Origin: Firmicutes bacterium OM04-13BH
GTDB taxonomy: Bacteria; Bacillota; Clostridia; Lachnospirales; Lachnospiraceae
Length of the DNA stretch: 64,000 nt
Direction of reading: 5' to 3'
NCBI GenBank assembly: GCA_003481745.1
Contig: QULP01000001.1
Coordinates: 1-64,000, forward strand
Position numbers and translations under genes: made by a program. Position 1 is the first letter of the stretch. Every line of letters starts with the position of its first letter. Of this stretch, positions 33,131 through 41,640 are shown piece by piece. The notes under the pieces are model-generated. The model had not been told where the DNA came from, made no database searches, and worked only from the letters and a program-made list of their open reading frames with translations.

Positions 33131-34981
33131 TCACTTCAGAGTCATATAGTCTTCAGACTCTGCAAGAATGGCATTACCCTCTGAAACATATTCTGTCCAG
33201 GTATCTTTCACAGAGGTATCTCCTCCATTAAATGTAATATTACCATCTGCCGGATAAGCTTCCATGTGTTGTGGTATTGCCAGACAGGTTACCATGAAAG
33301 TATCATTGTCCTGAATTTTTTTTCCATCCTTTATAATTTTGCTCAATGTATAACCATCAGCTGTTTCTTTGACTTCCACTGAAATGCCGCTGACCACAGG
33401 AAGGGAACCACGATTAAACGGAATAAATCCCCCTTGGTAGCCTTCTACAAAATTTCTAACTGTCTCTTTCAGCTCAGCTCCACTCATCTTACTATTGTAA
33501 GCCAACAGACCATTTGGCATGATCATATCACCTGCCATTTTTTCTGTATAGCCAGCTTTCAGCACGCTTCCCGTAAAGCTGTTTCCAGTTGCGATTAGCA
33601 CATCCGTCCCATAAATGCCACGCAGCGTGTTTGCCATAACCGAATAGGCTGCATTGCCTCCACTGCTATGAAAGCGGTTGGAATAAGATTTCTGTGAATT
33701 CAATACTACATTTTCAGAAGTGGCTTTTTCCTCAAGAAGCCGAGAATTAAATGACTGATAGGCCTGCTCTGCATCATATTCTCCTGAGATCATCTTAGAA
33801 ACTACATCCTTGGAAACAGAAAAAAAGTCATTTGACGCAATGCGGATATACATATGATTTTCTTCGATCACAGATTTCACGTCTTTCAGATATTCCGTAA
33901 GCTGCATATCCACATCCTGACTGTAGCTTAACAGATCCTGTCCATCACTGATAATCTGGTTCTGCGCATCCTCTGAAAGCATTGTACTCAATACTTTCAT
34001 TGCTTTCTTTCGGCGTGTTTCATCCTTTGTCAGGTCACGGTTTAAAGCCACCTGGAAATATGGGGTTGTCATCAGCCACTTTTCACCGTTTTCCTGAAAG
34101 AACGGAAGAAAGGTTGTGTTAATGCCCTGATCCTGAAACATTTTTACTCCGGAAGAACTGCCAAAGTACATGGCAAGCTTGCCACTTTGGTACATCTCAA
34201 CTATATCATCATAATTCATGTCCAGGTCATCCTGACTTAACCCGGTATCCTGAATAAACTGCTCCATACGTTCAAAAGCCTCCGGCCAGACGGTACTGTC
34301 CAGACCTTCTCGCTTTGTACTATCCGGATCGCTGTAGGTGGTACGCCATCTGCGTCCGTCTGCAGAAGATAACTCTGACGCTGACAAACCCTGCAGTGTT
34401 TCCATACAGGTGTAATCATAATAATAGTCTGCGGCAAAACCACGGATTCCCATCTCTTCAAATACCTGACAGGCAGAAACAAAGCTTTCATAATCAGTTG
34501 GCAGAGGAATATCATACTTTTCAAAAAGATCCTTGTTGACTACAAAACCATGTGCATCCGCACACACCGGAAGCCAGTTTACGCTTCCATCCTCATTCAT
34601 AAAATTCCTGAGGTATGTATCATAGACAGCACCTGCCACATTGGTTGTGGAAAGATCCATCAGACTATCTTTCAGAGGACTTGCATCATGCAGTGAAAAG
34701 CGACAGCAGGTTATAATATCCGGCAATCCACCGTTTTCCTTAAGGAACTTGTAGAAATCCAGATCATTATTCCCTACTACAAATTCAACATTGATATCCG
34801 GAAGCTGCTCCTGGATGTATGGTGCATATTTTCCATACAGGTTTGTGCTCCATAAATACACCGTTATTGTTTCTTTATCTTCTTTTTCCGCACTCTTTCC
34901 GCCACATCCTGACAAAAGTGATACTGCCGTCACCATTGCCAAAAGCACAGCCAGTATTTTATTCCATTTTTTCTTTTTCAT
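33131..34981 (-). CDS. Solute-binding lipoprotein fused to a 5'-nucleotidase C-terminal-like domain
   Basis: The 616-residue protein has a signal peptide with lipobox LLSGCGG. Residues 35-420 form an extracellular solute-binding fold (TITVYLWSTNLYGKY, LPVCADAHGFVVNKDLFEKYDIPLPTDYES, SGKLAMYFGSSSGVKMF). Residues 425-600 resemble the C-terminal domain of 5'-nucleotidases (MIMPNGLLAYNSKMSGAELKETV, VVSGISVEV), which binds nucleotides. No ABC permease is next to it; the next gene is a hybrid kinase with an outside sensor. I infer a ligand-sensing partner rather than a transport component. AT 35058-35086 it has its own promoter. Confidence 0.82.
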   Translation of the reverse strand: MKKKKWNKILAVLLAMVTAVSLLSGCGGKSAEKEDKETITVYLWSTNLYGKYAPYIQEQLPDINVEFVVGNNDLDFYKFLKENGGLPDIITCCRFSLHDASPLKDSLMDLSTTNVAGAVYDTYLRNFMNEDGSVNWLPVCADAHGFVVNKDLFEKYDIPLPTDYESFVSACQVFEEMGIRGFAADYYYDYTCMETLQGLSASELSSADGRRWRTTYSDPDSTKREGLDSTVWPEAFERMEQFIQDTGLSQDDLDMNYDDIVEMYQSGKLAMYFGSSSGVKMFQDQGINTTFLPFFQENGEKWLMTTPYFQVALNRDLTKDETRRKKAMKVLSTMLSEDAQNQIISDGQDLLSYSQDVDMQLTEYLKDVKSVIEENHMYIRIASNDFFSVSKDVVSKMISGEYDAEQAYQSFNSRLLEEKATSENVVLNSQKSYSNRFHSSGGNAAYSVMANTLRGIYGTDVLIATGNSFTGSVLKAGYTEKMAGDMIMPNGLLAYNSKMSGAELKETVRNFVEGYQGGFIPFNRGSLPVVSGISVEVKETADGYTLSKIIKDGKKIQDNDTFMVTCLAIPQHMEAYPADGNITFNGGDTSVKDTWTEYVSEGNAILAESEDYMTLK

Positions 34982-35057
34982 TACGAATCCCCATTCTGAA
35001 CTTTCTTTGTATTTATAAATGAATTAGCTTTTAAACGTATGCAGACAATCTGGTTTT

Positions 35058-35086
35058 ATTATACTCTAATGCCCTACTATACACAA
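35058..35086 (-). promoter_or_regulatory. Promoter of the solute-binding protein-hybrid kinase operon
   Basis: On the minus strand TTGTGT (35086-35081), 17 bp, TATAAT (35063-35058), about 75 bases before the lipoprotein start. Confidence 0.6.
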
Positions 35087-35126
35087 GAAAAACCTCTCCT
35101 ATTTAATTAACGCTTAAAAATAAAAA

Positions 35127-35162
35127 AAGAACAGCCGATACATATATTCGAACTGTTCTTCT
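35127..35162 (-). terminator. Terminator after the PAS-domain gene
   Basis: On the minus strand AGAACAG and CTGTTCT pair around a loop of about 18 bases and end in TTTTTTT. It is some 150 bases after the PAS gene stop; the interval has no other recognised feature. Confidence 0.7.
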
Positions 35163-35317
35163 CCTTCCAAAATCCACGCAACATTGACATTACTGTTTCC
35201 TGCTCGTTTGTACTCAGATCGTTCCCTATCCTTAGTGGTTCTATGTCAAGATTTAGTATAAGTTAAAATAAAACGATTGCAGCATGCCCTTTTTACCATT
35301 CTTTTGATTACCGTTTA

Positions 35318-35713
35318 TTACCATAAATCATAGCATTCCATACATTCTTTATTTCTATATTCATGTTTTTCATAGTAACCAATTAATTTTCCATTTTCTC
35401 TAAGCGCTACCATGTATACATCTTTATTCTGTTTTTCGTTATAAAACGTATATACCAGATTATGATTTTCATCTGCTGCAAACCAGTCTACAATTTCTTG
35501 TATCCGCTTTACAGATTCTGCATTGTGACAATTTAAAAGACTCCGTCCAATCAGTTTCTCCCCGCCACGTTTTTCATAATTCTTTATGGCTGTCGGATTC
35601 ATGTAGACAATTTCATGTTTTAAATTACAAATAACAATCGAACTTCTGTCTTGGTCTATTATGCTTTTAAAATAGTTGATATAGTTTTCATTCATTGAAA
35701 TTTTCACTTCCAT
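35318..35713 (-). CDS. PAS-domain protein (stand-alone)
   Basis: A 131-residue protein with one PAS fold: IDQDRSSIVICNLKHEIVYMNPTAIKNY, then LIGRSLLNCHNAESVKRIQEIV, as in PAS proteins related to DUF438, then DVYMVALRENGKLIGYYEKHE. The His in NCHN is typical of a family that may bind a small cofactor. No output domain is present. It lies 37 bases after adenosine deaminase on the same strand and could share its transcript. Confidence 0.85.
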   Translation of the reverse strand: MEVKISMNENYINYFKSIIDQDRSSIVICNLKHEIVYMNPTAIKNYEKRGGEKLIGRSLLNCHNAESVKRIQEIVDWFAADENHNLVYTFYNEKQNKDVYMVALRENGKLIGYYEKHEYRNKECMECYDLW

Positions 35714-35750
35714 CCATATTCATTCCCACCTTATTATCAGCTTAATTTGG

Positions 35751-36761
35751 TTAAATTCTCTCTGTACTCAGCCATTTCAAAAATTCCTGTTTTACTTTCT
35801 GCTCTAATTTTAGTTTCTTTTTTTGTGGCAGAAATGCCGCTTCTACGCTGTTTTCTGCAAGCTGAAGTAGCATTTCCTCCGAAAGCTGAAATGTCTCTTT
35901 TAACAACCGATATTCTCTTTTTAACGAAGTATTCGAAACCGTCATATTATCAGTATTAATCGTCACTAAAATTCCTTTTTTTAAAAATTCTATAAGCGGA
36001 TACTCACAAGAATTTTTTACAGCTTGTGTCTGGAGATTGCTGGAATAGCATAATTCCAGATATATTTTTTCTGCTTTTAATCGTTCTAAAAGCTCCGGAC
36101 TTTCTATTGAATGAATTCCATGACCAATTCTGACAGCTCCGCACGCTAATGCTTCTTCTACACTTTCTGCACCGGCAGCCTCTCCTGCATGAATAATAAT
36201 CGGCACATTTTGTTCTTTTGCCAGTAAAAATACATCTTCAAACATTTTTGTCGGATAAGCCGACTCATTTCCTGCCAAATCAACTGCACAGACACCCTTT
36301 TCTAAAAATTCTTTTGCAATTTTAACTGTTTCTAAATTTTCAGCATGATTCGCCTCTCCACGCATACAACATAAAATCAGCTGCGCTTCTATCGGGAATT
36401 CTTTCATTGCTTTTTCGAGTCCTTTGACTGCTGATTCTACTACTTCTTTTTGTGTTAAGTTTCTTTGTTGGTGCAGTTGTGGTGCAAAGCGGATTTCTGC
36501 ATAACAAAGTCCCTGTGCTTGTAACTCTTTTAGCAATTCATAGACTGCATACTCCAGACATTCTTTTGTCTGTAATACCTGAAGCGGTAAATCAAATTTT
36601 TCTAAATAATCTCCGAGATTTTTACAATCTGGCTCTACCATCATCTGTTTTTTTAATTCATTTTCTTCTGTAAACGATAGTTTCACACCTGACATTTCTG
36701 CCATCCAAAGCATGTTTTTCGGATTCAAAGAGCCATCTAAGTGTAAATGTAAATCAATCAT
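35751..36761 (-). CDS. add: Adenosine deaminase
   Basis: The 336-residue enzyme begins MIDLHLHLDGS, the HxH zinc site, and has HAGEAAGAESV (catalytic Glu and His), RIGHGIHSIE and the zinc Asp in NTDNMTVS. It deaminates adenosine (or deoxyadenosine) to inosine in the cytoplasm for purine salvage. It is followed by a PAS gene and preceded, after 100 bases, by the molybdenum cofactor genes; the link to them is positional only. Close adenine or aminofutalosine deaminases are less likely given the full HLHLDGS and NTDN motifs. Confidence 0.92.
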   Translation of the reverse strand: MIDLHLHLDGSLNPKNMLWMAEMSGVKLSFTEENELKKQMMVEPDCKNLGDYLEKFDLPLQVLQTKECLEYAVYELLKELQAQGLCYAEIRFAPQLHQQRNLTQKEVVESAVKGLEKAMKEFPIEAQLILCCMRGEANHAENLETVKIAKEFLEKGVCAVDLAGNESAYPTKMFEDVFLLAKEQNVPIIIHAGEAAGAESVEEALACGAVRIGHGIHSIESPELLERLKAEKIYLELCYSSNLQTQAVKNSCEYPLIEFLKKGILVTINTDNMTVSNTSLKREYRLLKETFQLSEEMLLQLAENSVEAAFLPQKKKLKLEQKVKQEFLKWLSTERI

Positions 36762-36861
36762 CTTATCATCCTTTCTATTTCACCATTTCCAGTACAGCAT
36801 ACAAAAAATAACCACTATCTCGACTTATCTGATTCAGTTAAATCCTTCCTTCTAACCGAAT

Positions 36862-37455
36862 TCAGATTTTCTGCTCTTTTTTACAGATTTCCTGATACAC
36901 ATCCGGTTCATTAATATTGGTAAAATACCATTCTTCTGCCTGTGTATCATAACAGTCATAACCAACCTGATTTAAAAAGCGAAAAACAGATGCCTGCCCC
37001 GTTTCCAGAAATTGTGCTATTTCCTGATATAAACTACTTTCATACACTGACATCAAAGATTCCTCTTTTTCGGCATGTCGAAGCAGAACCACTCTGTTTT
37101 CACTTTCTTTTTGTGCCTTGTCAACTAAACTTTTTAATTCTTCTTTTGGAACAAGCGGAGTATCTACCCCTAATACCAGACAATGCGAAAAGCCCTCTTC
37201 TGATGCTTTTCTAAAGCAGGCTTCCAATCCTCCGAGCGGTCCTCGGTTTTTGATACGATCCATTACAATTTCTTCCGTACAGCGCACTCCCTTATAACCG
37301 GAAATATAAATTTTTTTGATTCCAAGCTGTTTTCCTTTTTCTATCTGTATCTCCAAAAAAGTATTTCCATTCAAAATCAAATCACTTTTTTCACGTCCCA
37401 TGCGACTGCTTTTTCCACCGGCTAAAATCACCAAAGCGGTTTTATTTTCTGGCAC
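36862..37455 (-). CDS. mobA: Molybdenum cofactor guanylyltransferase
   Basis: A 197-residue nucleotidyltransferase with LAGGKSSRMGREKSDL (GTP loop) and GVDTPLVPKEEL (metal Asp). It adds GMP to molybdopterin to make the guanine dinucleotide cofactor used by formate dehydrogenase. Its start overlaps the end of the MoaB/Mog gene by 14 bases. Cofactor is needed by fdhA further along the same strand. Confidence 0.92.
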   Translation of the reverse strand: MPENKTALVILAGGKSSRMGREKSDLILNGNTFLEIQIEKGKQLGIKKIYISGYKGVRCTEEIVMDRIKNRGPLGGLEACFRKASEEGFSHCLVLGVDTPLVPKEELKSLVDKAQKESENRVVLLRHAEKEESLMSVYESSLYQEIAQFLETGQASVFRFLNQVGYDCYDTQAEEWYFTNINEPDVYQEICKKEQKI

Positions 37456-37930
37456 AGTTTGAAGCCTCCCCGCTTAAAATCTGTAATCCATGCTCCAGAG
37501 CCGGAATAATATATTCCAGACTTTCTCTTACCGCTTTGGGACTTCCCGGAAGATTGACAATCAAAGTACCTTTTCGGATTCCTGCTGCGGCACGGCTTAA
37601 CATGGCTCTTGGCGTAATTGTCATACTGTAAGCACGCATTGCTTCCGGAATTCCCGGTACTTCCCTTTCTATAATATCTTTTGTTGCCTCTGGCATACAA
37701 TCTCTTTTTGAAAATCCGGTTCCACCTGTCGTTACAATCAATTCTGCAATCGCTTCGTCTGCAATTCTTTTCATCTCTTTTGCAAGCATTTCTCTTTCAT
37801 CCGGAAGTAAAATGGCATGAACGACTTCATATCCATTTGCCTCCAAAATTTCACGAATCACCGGACCGCTTTTATCTTCTCTTTCTTTTGCATATCCAGA
37901 ATCACTGGATGTAATAATTGCTGCTCTCAT
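37442..37930 (-). CDS. Molybdopterin adenylyltransferase-type protein (MogA/MoaB)
   Basis: The 162-residue protein MRAAIITSSDSGY...KSGPVIREILEANGYEV has the MoCF fold with the signature VTTGGTGFSKRDCMPEATKDIIEREVPGI. It adenylates molybdopterin before metal insertion. GAGGAGTAAAA places the start at 37930; sixteen extra upstream codons overlap moaA and are rejected. Mog and MoaB are hard to tell apart from sequence alone. Confidence 0.9.
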   Translation of the reverse strand: MRAAIITSSDSGYAKEREDKSGPVIREILEANGYEVVHAILLPDEREMLAKEMKRIADEAIAELIVTTGGTGFSKRDCMPEATKDIIEREVPGIPEAMRAYSMTITPRAMLSRAAAGIRKGTLIVNLPGSPKAVRESLEYIIPALEHGLQILSGEASNCARK

Positions 37931-37970
37931 TTTTACTCCTCTCCGACAAACACGCCTTTTTATTTCGCCT

Positions 37971-38945
37971 TCAGCCACCTATCTGTGACATCAGTTTCAT
38001 CTCGTCTTCTTCAATGTTCCCTGAGGTAAAATGATGCCCAACCGGCTTTTCCCATATCACTTTTTTCATTGCTTGTGTTAATTCTTCATCCGTACATCCA
38101 TTTCGGATTAAATCTTCTAAACTGATTCCTGTCTGGTACTGCAGACAGGCTTTTAAATATCCCTCTGCTGTCATTCTGACACGATTGCACTGGTCACAGA
38201 ATTTATGGGTCATTGCACTGATAAATCCGATTTTTCCTAAAAATCCGGAAATTTCATAGTAATGGCAGGGTCCATTTCCATACCTCATTGAAATTGGAGT
38301 CATTCTGCCATAAGCTTTTTCTAAAATTTCACAGATTTCACTTTCTCCTCGAAATAAAAATTCTTTTCCATAACCAATCGGCATCATTTCTATAAACCGG
38401 ACATGTATCGGATATTCTTTTGCAAGTTTGGCAACTGCCACCAGATTTTCAGGTTCTTCAACTACCGGAACACAATTAATTTTCAGACCTATATTGGGAT
38501 ATTTTAAAGCTTCTTCCAATCCTTCCAACACTTTAGAAAGTCCTTTTCTTCTGGTAATTTTCTCAAACTTTGCTTTATCCACAGTGTCCAGACTGATATT
38601 AATGTTATCAATCCCAGCCTCTGCCAACTCTTGTATCTGTTCTTTCAATAACATTCCATTCGTTGTCAAGGTTACTTTTTCAATCTCCGGAAGTTCTTTT
38701 AACATTCTTACCAGGGTCGAACAATTTTTTCTTGTGAGCGGTTCTCCGCCGGTCAGTTTTATTTTTTTTATTCCAAGCGTTGTAATACAGGAACAGATTC
38801 TTTGAATCTCATCATAAGTTAAAATTTCTTTGTGAGAAACCTGACAGATTCCATCTTCCGGCATACAATAAATACATCTCAAATTACATCGGTCTGTAAT
38901 TGAAATTCTCAAGTAATCAATTTCTCGTCCATATTTATCTTTCAT
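37971..38945 (-). CDS. moaA: GTP 3',8-cyclase MoaA
   Basis: A 324-residue radical-SAM enzyme. The N-terminal cluster Cys are in CNLRCIYC (residues 17-24); LTGGEPLTRKN binds SAM; the C-terminal GTP-side cluster is in FCDQCNRVRMTAEGYLKACL. It ends MSQIGG, close to the family's GG end. It starts Moco synthesis. The partner MoaC is not found anywhere in the window. Confidence 0.96.
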   Translation of the reverse strand: MKDKYGREIDYLRISITDRCNLRCIYCMPEDGICQVSHKEILTYDEIQRICSCITTLGIKKIKLTGGEPLTRKNCSTLVRMLKELPEIEKVTLTTNGMLLKEQIQELAEAGIDNINISLDTVDKAKFEKITRRKGLSKVLEGLEEALKYPNIGLKINCVPVVEEPENLVAVAKLAKEYPIHVRFIEMMPIGYGKEFLFRGESEICEILEKAYGRMTPISMRYGNGPCHYYEISGFLGKIGFISAMTHKFCDQCNRVRMTAEGYLKACLQYQTGISLEDLIRNGCTDEELTQAMKKVIWEKPVGHHFTSGNIEEDEMKLMSQIGG

Positions 38946-38948
38946 AAT

Positions 38949-39404
38949 TTACTTTTCTGTTTCTCCATCCGTTTTTTCTTCTATATGAATCTCATCCCCC
39001 TCTTCAATGATTCCTCCATGAAGCACTCTTGTAAAAATACCTTCTCTTGGCATAATACAATCTCCCATAATTTTGAAAATTTCACAGCCACTGTGACATT
39101 GTTTTCCAATCTGAGTAACTTCCAGCAACACCTCTCCACAGCGAAATCTTGTTCCAACCGGAAGACTTTTTAAATCATATCCGCTTACGATTAAGTTCTC
39201 TCCAAATGCACCATCATCAATCGGCGCACCTTTTGCTTTAAATTCCTCTATTTTTTCATAAGAAAGAAGGCTGACCTGACGATGCCATTTTCCCGCATGT
39301 GCGTCATTTTCAATTCCAAATTCTTCAATTAATTTTGCACGATGCACATTCTTTTTTTGTGTCCCTTTCTTCTCACTAATATTGACAGCTATTATTTTTC
39401 CCAT
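38949..39404 (-). CDS. MOSC-domain protein
   Basis: The 151-residue protein has the MOSC fold with HAGKWHRQVSLLS, GAFGENLIVSG, and the Cys-bearing CHSGCEIFKIMGDCIMPREGIFTRVL. MOSC proteins move sulfur or Moco sulfide and sit at the start of this Moco operon, three bases before moaA. AGGAGG is 11 bases upstream of the start. Confidence 0.9.
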   Translation of the reverse strand: MGKIIAVNISEKKGTQKKNVHRAKLIEEFGIENDAHAGKWHRQVSLLSYEKIEEFKAKGAPIDDGAFGENLIVSGYDLKSLPVGTRFRCGEVLLEVTQIGKQCHSGCEIFKIMGDCIMPREGIFTRVLHGGIIEEGDEIHIEEKTDGETEK

Positions 39405-39453
39405 CTAAAATAAATCCTCCTTTGTTCTCTGCTTTTTTTATATTTTCCCTCTT

Positions 39454-39480
39454 TTGAAGCAAAGACATTTCTGTTATACT
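39454..39480 (+). promoter_or_regulatory. Candidate fdhD promoter
   Basis: TTGAAG (39454-39459), a short 15-bp spacer, TATACT (39475-39480), 59 bases before the fdhD start. The spacing is below the optimum, so activation or weak expression is likely. The divergent MOSC operon must have its own promoter here, which I could not place. Confidence 0.4.
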
Positions 39481-39538
39481 ATTATCATAACACATAGAAA
39501 ACATGAATAAAAGAACTCTTTTTTGCATTGGAGAAATT

Positions 39539-40342
39539 ATGTATATTAACGAACAATACCACGATTTACCATTATTAGAAACAAAAGAATACCGGTTTAT
39601 CAGCCGTGATGGACAACTTATTTCAAAACAGGAACAAATTTTAAAAGAGCATCTGATTGACGTCTATTTAAATGACCATTTAACGATGAAACTCGTTTGT
39701 CTCCCGCAGTATCTGACAGAATTAGTTCTTGGTCGGCTTTTAACGGAACGAATTATTGATTCCATCTCCGATATCGAACAGATTTATATCTGCGAATATG
39801 GAAAACGGGCAAAGGTTTATTTAAACAGAACATCAGAAACACTTCCGCAAAATACCGAAAACAATCTTTTTATAGAAATCACTCCTACCTGCTGCACCGG
39901 AAACCATATTTTAAATGATTATTTTGTTTCCGGACAAACGCCAAAGACTGTACCTTCTATTAACTGGAAACCCGACTGGATTTTTCAGATGGCAGATGCC
40001 TTTGCTGACGGCATGCCGCTTCACAGCACAACTTTCGCCACTCACAGCTGTTTGCTTGCAAGAAACGGTCAGATTTTATTTTCCTGTGAAGATATCGGCC
40101 GGCATAATGCGCTTGATAAAGTGATCGGTTATGCACTTAGAAATCAGATTGATTTACGCGAATGCATCGTTTATTCAAGCGGCCGAATCCCAACCGACAT
40201 GGCAATGAAAGCGATTTATGCACAAATTCCAATTCTTGCCAGTAAAGCTTCTCCTACTGTAGAAGCGATTGAACTTGCGAAAGAATATCATTTAACTTTA
40301 ATTTGTGCTGCACGGCGAGACCGCATGAAAGTATTTTCTTAA
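39539..40342 (+). CDS. fdhD: Formate dehydrogenase accessory sulfurtransferase
   Basis: A 267-residue FdhD protein. It shows TPTCCTGN (Cys for sulfur carry), THSCLLARNGQILFSCEDIGRHNALDKVIGYAL, and SGRIPTDMAMKAIYAQIPILASKASPTVEAIELA, all family signatures. It passes sulfur from a cysteine desulfurase to the molybdenum of formate dehydrogenase. GGAG six bases upstream decides ATG 39539; twelve further codons are open upstream. It faces away from the Moco operon. Confidence 0.95.
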   Translation: MYINEQYHDLPLLETKEYRFISRDGQLISKQEQILKEHLIDVYLNDHLTMKLVCLPQYLTELVLGRLLTERIIDSISDIEQIYICEYGKRAKVYLNRTSETLPQNTENNLFIEITPTCCTGNHILNDYFVSGQTPKTVPSINWKPDWIFQMADAFADGMPLHSTTFATHSCLLARNGQILFSCEDIGRHNALDKVIGYALRNQIDLRECIVYSSGRIPTDMAMKAIYAQIPILASKASPTVEAIELAKEYHLTLICAARRDRMKVFS

Positions 40343-40380
40343 GTCTTTGTCAAACAAAAATTTTTGAATCGAAGATTTTT

Positions 40381-40550
40381 CTTGATTCGGTTAAATAGAC
40401 CGGGGGCTGTAAAGCGGACATTCGCAATCTGCTTCGCTACTTGCTCATGAACGCAGTCGCTTTGCGAGCTGTCAGTGGGAGCTTTCAACTCCCACTGACA
40501 GAAGCATTCCCCCGCTTCAAGTGCGCAGAGCACTAAGCAGCGGGGGAATG
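40381..40550. repeat. Structured intergenic repeat, copy A
   Basis: Contains CTTGATTCGGTTAAA (40381-40395), the core GACATTCGCAATCTGCTTCGCTACTTGCTCAT, a perfect 13-bp hairpin (40469-40481 with 40489-40501) and a perfect 12-bp hairpin (CATTCCCCCGCT at 40505-40516 with its complement at 40539-40550). Related copies lie at 58791-58830 and 60091-60251. Confidence 0.7.
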
Positions 40551-40590
40551 TTTATCTGCGTTCAAATAAAGAAAAGACACCCTGTCATTT

Positions 40591-40971
40591 TTACTGATAA
40601 CTGTCAAAATATTTTTCAAATACATTCTGACTTATCTGTTTTACTTCTTCCAACATTTCCTCATATCGTTTTATAAATTCTCTACCCTCTTCTGTAAGGA
40701 TCGAAGTTCCTCCATGTGGACCACCATTGTAACGATTTAAAAACTGAAATCCCATCTGCTCTTCCGCACGATTTAACAATTTCCAGCATTTTGAATAAGA
40801 AATTTTCATCTTTTTTGATGCCGCATGAATCGAACCAGTTTCATCAATAAACTGAAGAAGATGAAACAGTCCCGGTCCAAAAAAATCTTCTGTTTTTGTA
40901 ATGACAAGCTTCGTTTTTACCCCAAGTTTTGTCTCTCTTTTATTTTCTGTCATACTGTTCTGCTCTTCCAT
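40591..40971 (-). CDS. ModE-like winged-helix regulator (DNA-binding domain only)
   Basis: The 126-residue protein has the LysR/ModE-type helix-turn-helix HLLQFIDETGSIHAASKKMKISYSKCWKLLNRAEEQMG followed by the ModE-family segment NGGPHGGTSILTEEGREFIKRYEEML. The molybdate-binding (TOBE) domain of full ModE is missing, as in many Firmicute versions. It probably controls the molybdenum genes around it. It starts 33 bases after the mobB stop and is co-oriented. Confidence 0.85.
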   Translation of the reverse strand: MEEQNSMTENKRETKLGVKTKLVITKTEDFFGPGLFHLLQFIDETGSIHAASKKMKISYSKCWKLLNRAEEQMGFQFLNRYNGGPHGGTSILTEEGREFIKRYEEMLEEVKQISQNVFEKYFDSYQ

Positions 40972-41003
40972 TTGATTTACTGCTCCTTTTCACTTTTTTC
41001 AGA

Positions 41004-41564
41004 TTATCTTTTCTGGATTTCTTCCCATAATTGATAAATCCATTCTGCCAAAGACCCTGCTTGATTTAAATCAAAAATCTTTATCTGTTTCTCCCATTTC
41101 TCTGTTTCTAATATTTTTTGTTCTTTTAATTCCTCTTTTTTAAAATCTGTCACAATTCCTAACAGCTTTTTACTGTCACACACAGATTTTGCCGAGTTGC
41201 CTTTTCGTATGAGTTCGATTTTTGAGTAATTTGAATATTTAAATCCCTCCAGCAAAATAATATCTGCTCTCGGGAAACTGGCAAGTAGATCTTCTTCTGG
41301 TAATACCGTATCATAATGAATCATCATATATTTCGTCTTTGAAAACACAAGAGTACCATCTGCACCTGCCTTTGCAAAATTCCAGCTGTCTGTTTCCGGA
41401 ACATCTGCTTCAAAATCATGTCCATCATGCTTGATAACCGCCACATTCAAGCCTTTCGCTTTTAAAAAGGGCAATATTTTTGTAATTAACGTAGTCTTCC
41501 CTGAGTTTTTTACTCCGCTTACTGCCAGTATAAACTGTTTTCTCTGTGTTCTTTCTGCTTTCAT
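41004..41564 (-). CDS. mobB: Molybdopterin-guanine dinucleotide biosynthesis adaptor MobB
   Basis: A 186-residue P-loop GTPase-like protein, Walker A GVKNSGKTTLITKI, with the MobB blocks VAVIKHDGHDFEADVPETDSWNFAKAGADGTLVFS and IILLEGFKYSNYSKIELIRKG. It assists MobA in attaching GMP. It is between moeA and the ModE-like regulator. Confidence 0.92.
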   Translation of the reverse strand: MKAERTQRKQFILAVSGVKNSGKTTLITKILPFLKAKGLNVAVIKHDGHDFEADVPETDSWNFAKAGADGTLVFSKTKYMMIHYDTVLPEEDLLASFPRADIILLEGFKYSNYSKIELIRKGNSAKSVCDSKKLLGIVTDFKKEELKEQKILETEKWEKQIKIFDLNQAGSLAEWIYQLWEEIQKR

Positions 41565-41640
41565 TTTTCTTTTATCCGGTTTTTCTGTACTTTCATTTTA
41601 ATGTCAAAATCCAAAAATCAAATTTTAAGTCAAATCGAAT

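Noticed and set aside
35210..35300. Possible insertion-sequence end near CTATGTCAAGATTTAGTATAA
   Set aside because: The match to IS ends is only an impression; no inverted partner or transposase is nearby.
39405..39538. Molybdenum-cofactor riboswitch upstream of MOSC-moaA or fdhD
   Set aside because: The gap is only 134 bases, A/T-rich and lacks the conserved helices of the Moco motif.
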